From Sinorhizobium mexicanum (GTDB lineage Bacteria > Pseudomonadota > Alphaproteobacteria > Rhizobiales > Rhizobiaceae): 64,000 nucleotides of DNA. Positions within the stretch are counted from its first letter, which is position 1. Every line of letters begins with the position of its first letter. Below the pieces are notes generated by a model. That model made no database searches, was not told the origin of the DNA, and saw nothing but the letters and a program-made list of their open reading frames with translations. Both the position numbers and the translations under genes were made by a program. Below, piece by piece: positions 48,503-57,090 of this stretch. Location: NCBI RefSeq assembly GCF_013488225.1, contig NZ_CP041238.1, forward strand, positions 1,265,501 through 1,329,500. Reading direction: 5' to 3'.

Positions 48503-49345
48503 ATGACACAAACCATTCGCCATGCGACGCGCGCGGAACTCGACACGATTATCGACTGGGCTGCGCGAGAGGGATGGAACCCCGGTCTGGAGGACGCCAA
48601 CGCGTTCTGGGCGGCCGACCCTGACGGCTATTGGGTCTCGACCGAGGAAGACACGCTTGCTGCGGCGATCTCTCTCGCGCGCTATGGCACCGATTACGCG
48701 TTTCTTGGCTTTTACGTCGCTCATCCTGCGTATCGCGGCAGGGGCATCGGCCTGGCTCTGTGGAAGCGGGCGATCGCGGAGGCGGGCGAGCGGATCATTG
48801 GGCTTGACGGTGTGGTGGCGCAGCAGGAGAACTATCGAAAATCGGGCTTTGTCCGGTCTCACGCGAATATTCGCTATGGTGGCGTTGTCGATGTGAAGGA
48901 GCCGCCGGGCACGAACCTGATCGATGCAGCACCGGTCCATGCGCCTGCCTTGATCGAGTATGACCGCGGCTTCAACCCCGCGAGCCGCGGCGCTTTTCTG
49001 CGCGAGTGGACAAAGCAGTTGAAGACGCGCCGAAGCGTCTTGCTGCTGCGCGATGGGACGATCACCGGTTACGGAACGCTGCGGGCCTGCCGGGAAGGGT
49101 TCAAGATCGGCCCGCTCTTCGCCGACACGGAGACTAGTGCTGATCTCATTTTTCGCAAGCTTGCTGCCGGTGCCAAAGCCGGTCAGATCTATCTCGACAT
49201 CCCCGAGCCGAATGCGTCCGCGAAAGCACTTTGCGAACGCTACAACATGAAGCCGGTTTTTGAGACCGCCCGTATGTACCGCGGTCCGGCACCAGAGCTT
49301 CCGCTGGGGCGGATCTACGGCATCACGACATTCGAGCTTGGGTGA
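48503..49345 (+). CDS. GNAT-family acetyltransferase, two-domain type
   Basis: A 280-residue protein. The N-terminal GNAT domain has the acetyl-CoA pyrophosphate loop in PAYRGRGIGLALWKRAI (about residues 75-91). The C-terminal half resembles the second acetyltransferase-like domain of YitH-type proteins. The start codon at 48503 opens MTQTIRHATRAELDTII. The substrate is unknown. The stop at 49343-49345 is followed directly by a RIME-like remnant. Confidence 0.85.
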   Translation: MTQTIRHATRAELDTIIDWAAREGWNPGLEDANAFWAADPDGYWVSTEEDTLAAAISLARYGTDYAFLGFYVAHPAYRGRGIGLALWKRAIAEAGERIIGLDGVVAQQENYRKSGFVRSHANIRYGGVVDVKEPPGTNLIDAAPVHAPALIEYDRGFNPASRGAFLREWTKQLKTRRSVLLLRDGTITGYGTLRACREGFKIGPLFADTETSADLIFRKLAAGAKAGQIYLDIPEPNASAKALCERYNMKPVFETARMYRGPAPELPLGRIYGITTFELG

Positions 49346-49402
49346 CTACGGCGTCACCGTACCTGAAGCGCAAAGGTGAGTAGCACCTTGAATTGCTGCA
49401 TG
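49346..49402 (+). repeat. Degenerate RIME-like remnant
   Basis: It begins immediately after the GNAT stop. CTACGGCGTC, a diverged middle, then GCGCAAAGG...GTAGCACCTTGAATTGCTGCATG corresponds to the first palindrome and linker of the RIME-like repeats. The second palindrome is missing, so this is a truncated copy. Confidence 0.6.
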
Positions 49403-49440
49403 GTACCTCAAGTGAATTCCGCATTGAGGCATCCAGCGCA

Positions 49441-51330
49441 TCAACTGATCATCGCCTCTTCGTATTCGGTCGACAACTCGAGCCACTGCTCCTCCGCCTC
49501 GGCGAGCTTCGCAGCGGCCTCCGAGCGCTCCTTGGCCTTCTGCGCAGCCTTTGCCGGCGCTTTTTCATAAAGGCCAGGGTCTGCAAGCTCGGCATCAAGT
49601 GCTTGAATCAGTTTCTCCAGTTTCCCGGTCAACGATTCGATCTCGTTGATCTTTTTCCTGAGCGGCGCCAGCGACGCGCGCTTGTCAGCATTGGCCTTGC
49701 GCTGATCCGCTTTCGACAGAGCCTCGTCCGATCCATTGATCTTCAGCTTGTCGTCCCGGGGCTTGGGGCCGCCGACGATCAGGCTGCGGTAGTCTTCGAG
49801 ATCGCCGTCGTAACCGGCCACGGTTCCATCACGCACGAGCCACAGCCGGTCGGCAGTGGCCTCCATCAGATGCCGGTCGTGCGAGATGAGGATGACCGCA
49901 CCGGAATAGTCGTTGAGCGCCGTGATCAGTGCGTTGCGGCTGTCGATGTCGAGATGGTTGGTCGGCTCGTCGAGGATCAGCAGGTTCGGCGCGTCGAAGG
50001 CGGCAAGCCCCATCAGAAGCCGCGCCTTTTCGCCGCCGGAAAGATCTTTCGCCGCCGTGTCCATTTTTTCTGTCGCAAGCCCCATTTGTGCGACGCGCGA
50101 GCGAACCTTTGCTTCCGGCGCATCTGCCATGCGGCGGCGGACATGCTCCACCGCGCTTTGCGTCGGCACCAGATCGTCAAGCTGGTGCTGGGCAAAGAAG
50201 CCGATCTTCAGCCCTGGAGCGACCCGGACATCACCGGCCTCCGCCTTGAGCCGGCCGGAGATGAACTTCGCGAAGGTCGACTTGCCGTTGCCGTTCGAGC
50301 CGAGCAAGGCGATGCGATCGTCCGCGTCGATGCGGAGATTGAGGCGCTTGAGGATTGGGCTGCCCGGTTCGTAGCCGACCGCACCGCCCTGGATGGCGAT
50401 AATCGGAGAAGCCACCTGTTTCTCAGGATCGGGAAAGGAAAAGCCCTGGACGTGTTCCTCGATCACGGCCGCCACGGTGCCCATGCGCTCCAGCGCCTTG
50501 ACGCGGCTCTGCGCCTGGCGGGCCTTCGACGCCTTTGCCTTGAAGCGGTCGATGAAACTCTGCAGATGCTTGCGCGCTGCATCGTTCTTGGCCTTCGCCT
50601 TCATCTGCAATTCGTCGGCTTCCGCCTTCTGCCGCTCGAACTGGTCATAGGAGCCGCGATAGAAGGTGAGCTTTTTCTGGTCGAGATGAACGATTGCGTT
50701 GACGGCGGTATTCAGGAGATCACGATCGTGGCTGATGATGATGACCGTATGCGGGTAGCGGCGGATATAGTCCTCAAGCCACAACGTGCCTTCGAGGTCG
50801 AGGTAGTTGGTCGGTTCGTCGAGAAGAAGCAGGTCGGGTTCGGAGAAGAGAACGGCCGCCAGCGCCACGCGCATGCGCCAGCCGCCGGAAAAGGACGAGG
50901 CCGGACGCCGCTGCGCCTCATGGTCGAAGCCGAGACCAGAAAGAATGCTCGCGGCGCGTGCTTCCGCGGAGTGGGCACCGATGTCGGCAAGCCGCGTCTG
51001 GATGTCGGCGATCCGGTGCGGATCGGTCGCGGTCTCCGCCTCGGCGATGAGCGCCGTGCGTTCCTTGTCGGCCTTGAGCACGATCTCGATCAGCGGCTCC
51101 TCGGTCCCGGGCGCTTCCTGCGCAACCTGGCCGATGCGCGCATTTTTCGGCAACGACACACTTCCGGCTTCCGCCGAAAGCTCGCCGGTTATCACCCGGA
51201 AGAGCGTCGACTTACCCGCCCCGTTGCGTCCGACGAGCCCTGCCTTCGTGCCCGCCGGTAGCGTCACGGAAGCACTTTCGATGAGAAGACGGCCCGCAAT
51301 GCGGGCGGAGAGACCGGCGATCTGGATCAT
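49441..51330 (-). CDS. ABC-F family ATPase (YheS-like)
   Basis: A 629-residue soluble protein with two ATPase domains and no membrane segment. Domain 1 has GRNGAGKST and FSGGWRMRVALA; domain 2 has GSNGNGKST and LSGGEKARLLMG. A Lys/Ala-rich linker and a C-terminal coiled coil (about 545-629) follow. ABC-F proteins act on the ribosome, and the YheS branch is the best fit; Uup is the alternative. The ATG at 51330 (MIQIAGLSARI) is preferred over an extension to 51384. Confidence 0.88.
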   Translation of the reverse strand: MIQIAGLSARIAGRLLIESASVTLPAGTKAGLVGRNGAGKSTLFRVITGELSAEAGSVSLPKNARIGQVAQEAPGTEEPLIEIVLKADKERTALIAEAETATDPHRIADIQTRLADIGAHSAEARAASILSGLGFDHEAQRRPASSFSGGWRMRVALAAVLFSEPDLLLLDEPTNYLDLEGTLWLEDYIRRYPHTVIIISHDRDLLNTAVNAIVHLDQKKLTFYRGSYDQFERQKAEADELQMKAKAKNDAARKHLQSFIDRFKAKASKARQAQSRVKALERMGTVAAVIEEHVQGFSFPDPEKQVASPIIAIQGGAVGYEPGSPILKRLNLRIDADDRIALLGSNGNGKSTFAKFISGRLKAEAGDVRVAPGLKIGFFAQHQLDDLVPTQSAVEHVRRRMADAPEAKVRSRVAQMGLATEKMDTAAKDLSGGEKARLLMGLAAFDAPNLLILDEPTNHLDIDSRNALITALNDYSGAVILISHDRHLMEATADRLWLVRDGTVAGYDGDLEDYRSLIVGGPKPRDDKLKINGSDEALSKADQRKANADKRASLAPLRKKINEIESLTGKLEKLIQALDAELADPGLYEKAPAKAAQKAKERSEAAAKLAEAEEQWLELSTEYEEAMIS

Positions 51331-51646
51331 GCCGCGCCTTTTGCCCGGACTTTTCCGGGAAGGCAAGGGGTGCAACGGTGTCACCCGGGCGATCGCACGG
51401 TGGGAGGCCGGTTGCGCTTTTCAAGGGGCGATTGTTATCGAATCATGGACAACGTGTTCTGATAATCAATACTTCCAAACATCATCATGAGGGCCCACAT
51501 GTAATCGTGGAAGGGCGCTCCCAAGCTCCTCCGACTTACCGGATCAGATCGAATGCTATCGGCAAGGCCACCGCATTCGAAGGAAACGTTCCGGCCAATC
51601 TTTACGAAATCGTCGTTAAAGCAACGACCGCTCAGGAGAGATGATT
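51331..51646. other. 316-base divergent region before the small exported protein
   Basis: An open frame at 51378-51644 runs through it but has no ribosome site or family features and is probably spurious. The region should contain the promoters of the ABC-F gene and of the small exported protein. No clear hexamer pair was found. AGGAGAG at 51634-51640 is the ribosome site of the next gene. Confidence 0.5.
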
Positions 51647-51934
51647 ATGAAAAATGCAATCCATACTGCGCTTGCTGCAGCCCTGGTTGCCACTGCCGTT
51701 CTCGGCGGCGCATCGGCCGCTTTTGCCGGTGGCAGCTACTACGAAGGCGTCAGCGACAAGCCGCTTTTCACAGACCGTGCACCCAAGGCGCGTGAGGCTT
51801 CGGGCGATGCTGTCCGTGGCGGCCGTAACGGCTCTCTCGACCGCACGTCCACCGGCTCGGTATCGAGCTACGGCTCGACGCCTGCCTACGTTTCGGGCGG
51901 CGACGGTGAATACTATCAGGGCATTAGCCGCTAA
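51647..51934 (+). CDS. Small exported protein, GGSYYEG family, copy A
   Basis: A 95-residue protein with a clear signal peptide (KNAIHTALAAALVATAVLGG..., predicted cleavage after AAFA). The mature part starts GGSYYEGVSDKPLFTDRA and is rich in Gly, Ser, Thr and Tyr, ending with a second motif DGEYYQGI. ATG codons lie at 51641 and 51647. The second has AGGAGAG at proper distance. I do not recognise a named family. Probably periplasmic or surface located. Confidence 0.78.
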   Translation: MKNAIHTALAAALVATAVLGGASAAFAGGSYYEGVSDKPLFTDRAPKAREASGDAVRGGRNGSLDRTSTGSVSSYGSTPAYVSGGDGEYYQGISR

Positions 51935-51952
51935 ACCAGACCTCCTCCCAAG

Positions 51953-51983
51953 CGCGGGCACGGCGTGAGAACGCCGCGCCCGC
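51953..51983 (+). terminator. Terminator-like hairpin between the two small paralogues
   Basis: A 13-bp stem with one mismatch (GCGGGCACGGCGT and ACGCCGCGCCCGC, loop GAGA) lies just past copy A. It sits where the 5' end of copy B should be, and is followed by only a short ATTT. Confidence 0.65.
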
Positions 51984-51987
51984 ATCC

Positions 51988-52260
51988 ATTTCAGCCCTTC
52001 TCGTTGCCGCCGCTGTGACTGGCGCCGCCTCCACGGCAAGCGCCGGCGGCAGCTACTACGAAGGTGTAAGCCAGAAGCCCCTTTTCACGGGTCGCGCGGC
52101 GGCCTCGGCCGGTGCCGGCGTTTCAGCGAGCACCGCCGACAATGGTGATTTTTATGCCGGTGTCGACAACAAGTCCGTCGATGCGGCATCGACCGGTGCG
52201 ATTGCCAGCGGCCGCGCAGCGGTGAACGTCTCCAGCGACGACGACCAGAGCGCCCGTTAA
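51988..52260 (+). pseudogene. GGSYYEG-family copy B, apparently 5'-truncated
   Basis: The frame encodes ISALLVAAAVTGAASTASA, which looks like the core and cleavage region of a signal peptide, then GGSYYEGVSQKPLFTGRA. That stretch differs from copy A at only two of its 18 positions. The rest diverges but keeps an NGDFYAGV motif. No in-frame ATG exists; the first standard start is GTG at 52015, which would remove half the signal, and ATT at 51988 is a rare start. No ribosome site is seen. It is either a decayed duplicate or affected by a small deletion. A terminator follows. Confidence 0.6.
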
Positions 52261-52281
52261 TCCACGCCAATAGGCGCATTG

Positions 52282-52318
52282 AGAGACCCGGCCCCGCCGA
52301 GCGCGGAGCCGGGTCTCT
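52282..52318 (+). terminator. Terminator after copy B
   Basis: An 11-bp stem, AGAGACCCGGC and GCCGGGTCTCT, with a 15-base GC-rich loop is followed by TCATTT. It can serve transcripts from copies A and B. Confidence 0.7.
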
Positions 52319-52365
52319 TCATTTGTGGCGGTCGTTTCCGGGAACCTGCCGCGAGACCCATCGCC

Positions 52366-53442
52366 TCAGGCGGCATCCGGTACATAGGCCTTGCCGCTCG
52401 TCCTTTCGATGTCTGACGAATAGACCCGAATGCCGCCATGCGCCCGCGCCGTGGTCAATGCAAGTTCGGCCCGGCCCAGCAGCTCAGCCGCGCTTGTTGC
52501 TGCCGCGGCCAGCGCAATCCCGGCGGAAAGGGAGAGTGTTTCGCTTGTGAAAGCACGGCCGGGCGGTGTGATTGCCAGCTCTGCGACACTTTGATGGACG
52601 CGCCGCGCAATGGCCTCGGCGTTTTCCGCAGTGACGTCGTTGCAGACGAAAGCGAACTCCTGTGGCCCGACCCGCGCAACGAAGTCATTCTTCTTGATCG
52701 TCTTGCGGAAGATTGTGGCGAGATCGCTCAGTACCTTCTGCGCCAGCGCGCCGCCATGTTGTTCGCCAAGGTCTCGCAATCCTTCAACCGTTGCCACGAC
52801 AAGCGCCACGGATTGACCGGATGGCTGATCGAACACGGCCGCAAGCCTTTTCGAAAGGGCCGCCTGGTTCGGCAGGCCGGTCAACCGATCCCGGGTCAGG
52901 GCCATGCGGCTTTCGTCGAGATCGCCTTCCAACTCGCCTAAACGCTGAGAATGCATCTCTATCGCTGCGCGAAGCGTGGTTTCTTCATTCATCAGCAGCC
53001 CTGCCGCGTCGCGCAACTGTGCCGCTTCATCGGCGAATTCAGACATGGTCGTGACCGGATCGGAGGCGAGTCGAGCCGCGAACCGCTTCAGCTGACCGTT
53101 GAAGGCATGCTTTCGCGCCAACGTGTCGCCGAGCATCGTCGCTAGCTCGCCGAGTGCCTGCTTCGCCTCCGCGCGTGCGCGGTCCGCCGCCACCGCGCTA
53201 TGGCCGATGATCTTGTGCTTGATGCCAAGCTCGTCCAGCGCTTCCTGTGTCGGCTCCGGGCCAAGGGCGGCGAGATCGCGCGACAATTGCGGCATCTGAC
53301 CGGAAAGCGCTTCATAAATCAGCTCATAATTGCGGGGGAGGGCAGCGACGCCTAACCGCATCATCGAATGCGCCAGTTTTTGGATGATCGCGGCATTTCG
53401 TGCCTGCGATCGGCCGCGCGGCGTTGGAGGATGCTGGGTCAT
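52366..53442 (-). CDS. GGDEF-domain protein with degenerate active site
   Basis: A 358-residue soluble protein. Residues 1-170 are helical with no recognised sensor. The GGDEF domain (about 185-350) keeps the DRLTGLPN opening, but the signature reads GPQEF (259-263) instead of GG(D/E)EF, and the inhibitory RxxD is KxxD (250-253). Diguanylate cyclase activity is therefore doubtful; c-di-GMP or GTP binding as a receptor is possible. The ATG at 53442 (MTQHPPTPRG) is chosen over an extension to 53541. It is divergent from the adenylation fusion. Confidence 0.83.
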   Translation of the reverse strand: MTQHPPTPRGRSQARNAAIIQKLAHSMMRLGVAALPRNYELIYEALSGQMPQLSRDLAALGPEPTQEALDELGIKHKIIGHSAVAADRARAEAKQALGELATMLGDTLARKHAFNGQLKRFAARLASDPVTTMSEFADEAAQLRDAAGLLMNEETTLRAAIEMHSQRLGELEGDLDESRMALTRDRLTGLPNQAALSKRLAAVFDQPSGQSVALVVATVEGLRDLGEQHGGALAQKVLSDLATIFRKTIKKNDFVARVGPQEFAFVCNDVTAENAEAIARRVHQSVAELAITPPGRAFTSETLSLSAGIALAAAATSAAELLGRAELALTTARAHGGIRVYSSDIERTSGKAYVPDAA

Positions 53443-53685
53443 GGCGGTGCCTTTGATACCGGTGTCGAACTCGCCTCGCACTATGTCCGGCGCGAATTTA
53501 AGAGATCCTGAAAATAGCCGAGTAACGGAGGTAAAATGCACGATATGGTTGCTGAATCATGATCGGTTGCGGCGAGGCCGTCGGTGCTGCTGTTTGCCGC
53601 ACCGATTGTCACAGAAGTTGTCGCTTTTGCCGTCGCCTAATACTTGACTGCTAAAGTCAGCAATTATATGCCGCCTCGCTGAAAT

Positions 53686-53691
53686 AGGAGG
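53686..53691 (+). promoter_or_regulatory. Ribosome site that fixes a TTG start
   Basis: A perfect AGGAGG five bases before TTG at 53697. No ATG or GTG in frame lies at a suitable distance, so this site decides the start of the adenylation fusion gene. Confidence 0.8.
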
Positions 53692-53696
53692 CGGTC

Positions 53697-56342
53697 TTGA
53701 GCGCAGGTGATTTGTCGAAATTCCCCTTTTTCGCTGCGAACCTGGCTGCGCGGGAAGACCGGCCGGCGTTGCTGCTGCCTGGAAGGCGGACCGTGGGCTA
53801 TCGCGAACTGGCCGAGCGCGTCGATCGCCAAGCATCGCATTGGCGCGGTGAGCGCGGGCTGGTGATGCTGGAGGCTGATCTCTCGGAACACGCCATCATC
53901 GCCTACCTCGCGGCACTCAAAGCCGGACATGCGATTGCCATCCAGGGCCCCGGTGCTCCGGATCGAGAATTTCTGGAGCCTGAGTTTTGCTATCGCCGCT
54001 GTGACGGCCGATGGCGGACGGAACGCCTGGCGGGAAGCAAGTCGCAGCTTCATCCGGATCTTGCGGTCCTGCTCTCGACTTCCGGCAGCACCGGGCACGG
54101 CAAATGCGTGAGGCTTTCTGCCGCCAACATTCAATCAAATGCGCGTTCGATCGCCGATTATCTCGGCCTCGCCGCATCGGATCGAAGCTGCCTTATCCTG
54201 CCGTTCCACTATTCCTACGGCCTTTCCGTGCTGAACGCCCACTTGTCAGTCGGCGCAAGCCTATACGTTCCGGGCCTCTCCATCCTGGACGACGGTTTCC
54301 TCGATGGACTTGTCGAAAGCGGCAGCACCAATCTTTCAGGCGTCCCCTATTCTTACGAACTTCTGGAAAAAGTGGGCTTCCGGGAGCGGGAATTTCCTGA
54401 CCTGCGCTTCATGACCGTCGCCGGAGGACGCTTGGCGCCCGAGCGGGTCCGTCTCTACAACGAACACCTCACCGCGCGTGGCGCTTCGTTGTTCGTGATG
54501 TACGGCCAGACGGAAGCGACTGCCCGCATGGCCTATGTTCCCCCCGACCGCCTGAGGGGCCGGGAAGACCGGATCGGCATCGCCATACCCGGCGGGAGCC
54601 TGAGCATCGAGAATGACGAACGCCAACTGGTCACCGGCACGGATATGCCCGGCGAACTCGTCTATCGGGGGCCGAACGTGATGATGGGCTATGCTTCTAC
54701 GCGTGGCGATCTCGCGCGCGGAAGCGAGCTTTCCGAATTGTGCACCGGCGATCTGGCGACGAGGGACGCCGAAGGCTTCTTCCGCATCGTTGGTCGGACG
54801 AAGCGCATATCGAAGATCGCCGGCCTGCGGATCGCCCACGATAGTCTGGAAGTAATGCTCGAGCGTCGGGGCGTTACGGCCGCCGTCGTCGGGGACGATA
54901 GCTGCATACATGCCTTCTATGTCGGCCCGTACGATCGCGACGATATCCGCGGCATGCTGGCTGCCGCGAGTGGGTTGACGCTTTTGCAGGTGAAGGCTTC
55001 GCGCGTCGATGCGCTGCCGCGGCTTGCCTCCGGCAAGATCGATTACGAGGCTCTCCGCAAGGCGACGAAAAATATCGGCTCCGTCGCGCACGAGGACGGT
55101 ATCGAGGCGCTTTTCAACCAGGTCTTCTGCCCGAAAAGGGTGCGGTCCGACGACAGCTTCCTGTCGCTTGGCGGTGACTCGCTGCGTTTCGTCCAGCTTT
55201 CGATCGGCCTGGAGAAGCTTCTTGGCGATGTACCCGAGGCCTGGGAAGGGATGTCGGTCGCCGAACTCGCGGCGATGGGACGGCGCGAAACCAAAAGCAG
55301 GCGGATCGGCACGGACCTGCTCATCCGGGCATTGGCGATCCTGCTCGTCGTCCTCCATCACGAGACCCTGTGGCCCATCCCCGGCGGATCTGCGGCGATG
55401 GTCATCCTAGCGGGCTTCGGCCTCGCGCGGTTCCAGCGTGGCGTGTTGCTGTCTGGCGCTGTCTTGCGGCTGTTGCGGCCGCTTACGCAGATTCTCGTTC
55501 CGTACTATCTGATCATCGCAGCCTACGCCCTTGCCTGGGGAAAGGTGCCCTGGGCGTCGGTGTTCCTCGTTGGCAATTTCGGTTTTGCCGATCCCGAACG
55601 CCACAGCATGGTTCCTTACCTCTACTGGTTCATCGAGGCGTATTGCCAGATGCTCCTCGTGTTCGTGGCGTTGTTCGCGGTGCCGTCGGTGCGGCGCGCG
55701 GCTGCCTCGAGACCCTTGGCGCTTGGAATGTCGTTGCTCGCGGCAGCTCTTCTTGCCCGCCTGGCATTGCCGCTGGTCGTCGAGATGGGCAACCGTCAGA
55801 TTTTCACGCTGCCGTGGATTTTCTATCTGGCGGTCATCGGCTGGTGCGCTGCGCTTGCCACAACTCCGCTTGAGCGCGGCATGCTGATGCTGGCCGGAAC
55901 GGCCATCTTCCTGTTCTTCGGGCTCTATGAAGGCGTGTGGATCGGGACGAAGATCAAGTATCTGTTGCAGATCGCGGTCCTGGCCGCCCTGCTGTTCCTT
56001 CCGCAAGTCAGGATGCCGCAATGGGGAGTGAGGCTTGTCCTGCCCATCTCGGCTGCCGGCTTTCATATCTATATTCTGCATCGTTTCGCGCCGGAATTCC
56101 TGCTGCAGCCGGTGCAGCCGTTGGTGTCGCCGACCGTCTATTCGCTGTGCTCCATAGCCGGCGGAATAGCGCTGGGAATGGTGGTCTGGTCCGGCCAACG
56201 CCGCCTCATCAAGCTGTGGGCGCAGCTCACGGACGGCGGCAGTCTGGGCGATTGGCAGAACCGGCTCGCCGGGCAGCTTCCCTCAGTCCGCCCATTTCTC
56301 GCCATCGGTCCGCAGGAAGAAAACCAGGTCCAGCGTCAATGA
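53697..56342 (+). CDS. Adenylation / carrier / membrane acyltransferase fusion
   Basis: An 881-residue protein. Residues 1-450 form an AMP-binding domain: TSGSTGHGK (128-136), YGQTEAT (269-275), CTGDL (349-353), GRTKRISKIAGLRI (366-379) and SGKID with Lys447. Residues about 465-530 are a carrier domain with Ser495 in LGGDSLRF. From about 540 the chain has some ten hydrophobic helices; the first carries IRALAILLVVLHH (543-555), the Arg...His signature of acyltransferase-3 proteins. It may activate a small acid, tether it, and pass it to a membrane or periplasmic acceptor. Substrate and acceptor are unknown. No condensation or thioesterase domain is present. The last 60 bases overlap dinB antisense. 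Confidence 0.8.
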   Translation: MSAGDLSKFPFFAANLAAREDRPALLLPGRRTVGYRELAERVDRQASHWRGERGLVMLEADLSEHAIIAYLAALKAGHAIAIQGPGAPDREFLEPEFCYRRCDGRWRTERLAGSKSQLHPDLAVLLSTSGSTGHGKCVRLSAANIQSNARSIADYLGLAASDRSCLILPFHYSYGLSVLNAHLSVGASLYVPGLSILDDGFLDGLVESGSTNLSGVPYSYELLEKVGFREREFPDLRFMTVAGGRLAPERVRLYNEHLTARGASLFVMYGQTEATARMAYVPPDRLRGREDRIGIAIPGGSLSIENDERQLVTGTDMPGELVYRGPNVMMGYASTRGDLARGSELSELCTGDLATRDAEGFFRIVGRTKRISKIAGLRIAHDSLEVMLERRGVTAAVVGDDSCIHAFYVGPYDRDDIRGMLAAASGLTLLQVKASRVDALPRLASGKIDYEALRKATKNIGSVAHEDGIEALFNQVFCPKRVRSDDSFLSLGGDSLRFVQLSIGLEKLLGDVPEAWEGMSVAELAAMGRRETKSRRIGTDLLIRALAILLVVLHHETLWPIPGGSAAMVILAGFGLARFQRGVLLSGAVLRLLRPLTQILVPYYLIIAAYALAWGKVPWASVFLVGNFGFADPERHSMVPYLYWFIEAYCQMLLVFVALFAVPSVRRAAASRPLALGMSLLAAALLARLALPLVVEMGNRQIFTLPWIFYLAVIGWCAALATTPLERGMLMLAGTAIFLFFGLYEGVWIGTKIKYLLQIAVLAALLFLPQVRMPQWGVRLVLPISAAGFHIYILHRFAPEFLLQPVQPLVSPTVYSLCSIAGGIALGMVVWSGQRRLIKLWAQLTDGGSLGDWQNRLAGQLPSVRPFLAIGPQEENQVQRQ

Positions 56343-56795
56343 TGGGCGCCCAAGCGCCGTCAGGGTCGCGTGCGCTTGGCCACGGTGATGCGTCTGGTGG
56401 TTGAAGACGTGGGAGAGCGTGGGGCCGAGCCTCTGCGTGATTTCGCCCGGCACGCTCAGCCGTGAATAGGTGACGGTTGCCGCCAGACGGGTTTCGTCGA
56501 GGCTATCCATCCAGGCGATGATGCGCTCGTCTTCCGCCTCGCGCGCCGCCGTCAAGCTGGCGAGGTCGTCGTGGAGGATCGCATCGAGCGTCGAGGGAGC
56601 TTCGCCCTCCTTGGTGAACCGCTTCATCCAGATCCGATCTGCCGCCAGCAGATGGTTGAGCGTCCCATGGAGCGAGCCGAAGAACGCCCCCTTGTTCTGG
56701 CGAAACTCCGCATCCGAAAGCTCAGTTGCCGCGGCGTAGAGCCGCCGGTTGGCCCAACGGTTGTAGTCGGCGAACATGGGATAGTGGTCGAGCAT
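56283..56795 (-). CDS. DinB-family protein
   Basis: A 170-residue four-helix protein. HLLAADRIWMKRF and HQTHHRGQAHATL give the three His of the DinB/YfiT metal site. The ATG at 56795 (MLDHYPMFADYNRWANRRLY) with GGGG upstream is preferred over a longer frame. Some relatives are thiol-S-transferases; the role here is unknown. Its last 60 bases overlap the convergent end of the adenylation fusion. Confidence 0.88.
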   Translation of the reverse strand: MLDHYPMFADYNRWANRRLYAAATELSDAEFRQNKGAFFGSLHGTLNHLLAADRIWMKRFTKEGEAPSTLDAILHDDLASLTAAREAEDERIIAWMDSLDETRLAATVTYSRLSVPGEITQRLGPTLSHVFNHQTHHRGQAHATLTALGRPSLTLDLVFFLRTDGEKWAD

Positions 56796-57090
56796 TGCTA
56801 TTCCCCTGTATGGTGGTTCGAGCCTAGCGCAAATCGACATTCCAGTGTCGAATGTCACTGATGAAATTTGCTGATTTTGTCTGCGGCTGCGACCCACCAG
56901 CCGCCCGCGTGGCCCGGATCGCAGCGTTTGGTTCGAACACCGCGTCGACCTTCACGACGTGTTTGGGCGTTCCGTGACAGCACCATGAAACTCGCGCCGG
57001 CCGGGTCGAAACATCGTCGCGCCCCCTTGTTTTGCACGGAATTGGCGGCTAATGAACCGCCACTTCTCAAGAAACAAGGGAATTGAGCCA

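Noticed and set aside
49393..51261. A 622-codon open frame on the plus strand
   Set aside because: Antisense to the ABC-F gene, which carries two full ATPase motif sets.
51378..51644. An 88-codon plus-strand frame upstream of the small exported protein
   Set aside because: No ribosome site or family signal, and it spans the region expected to hold promoters.
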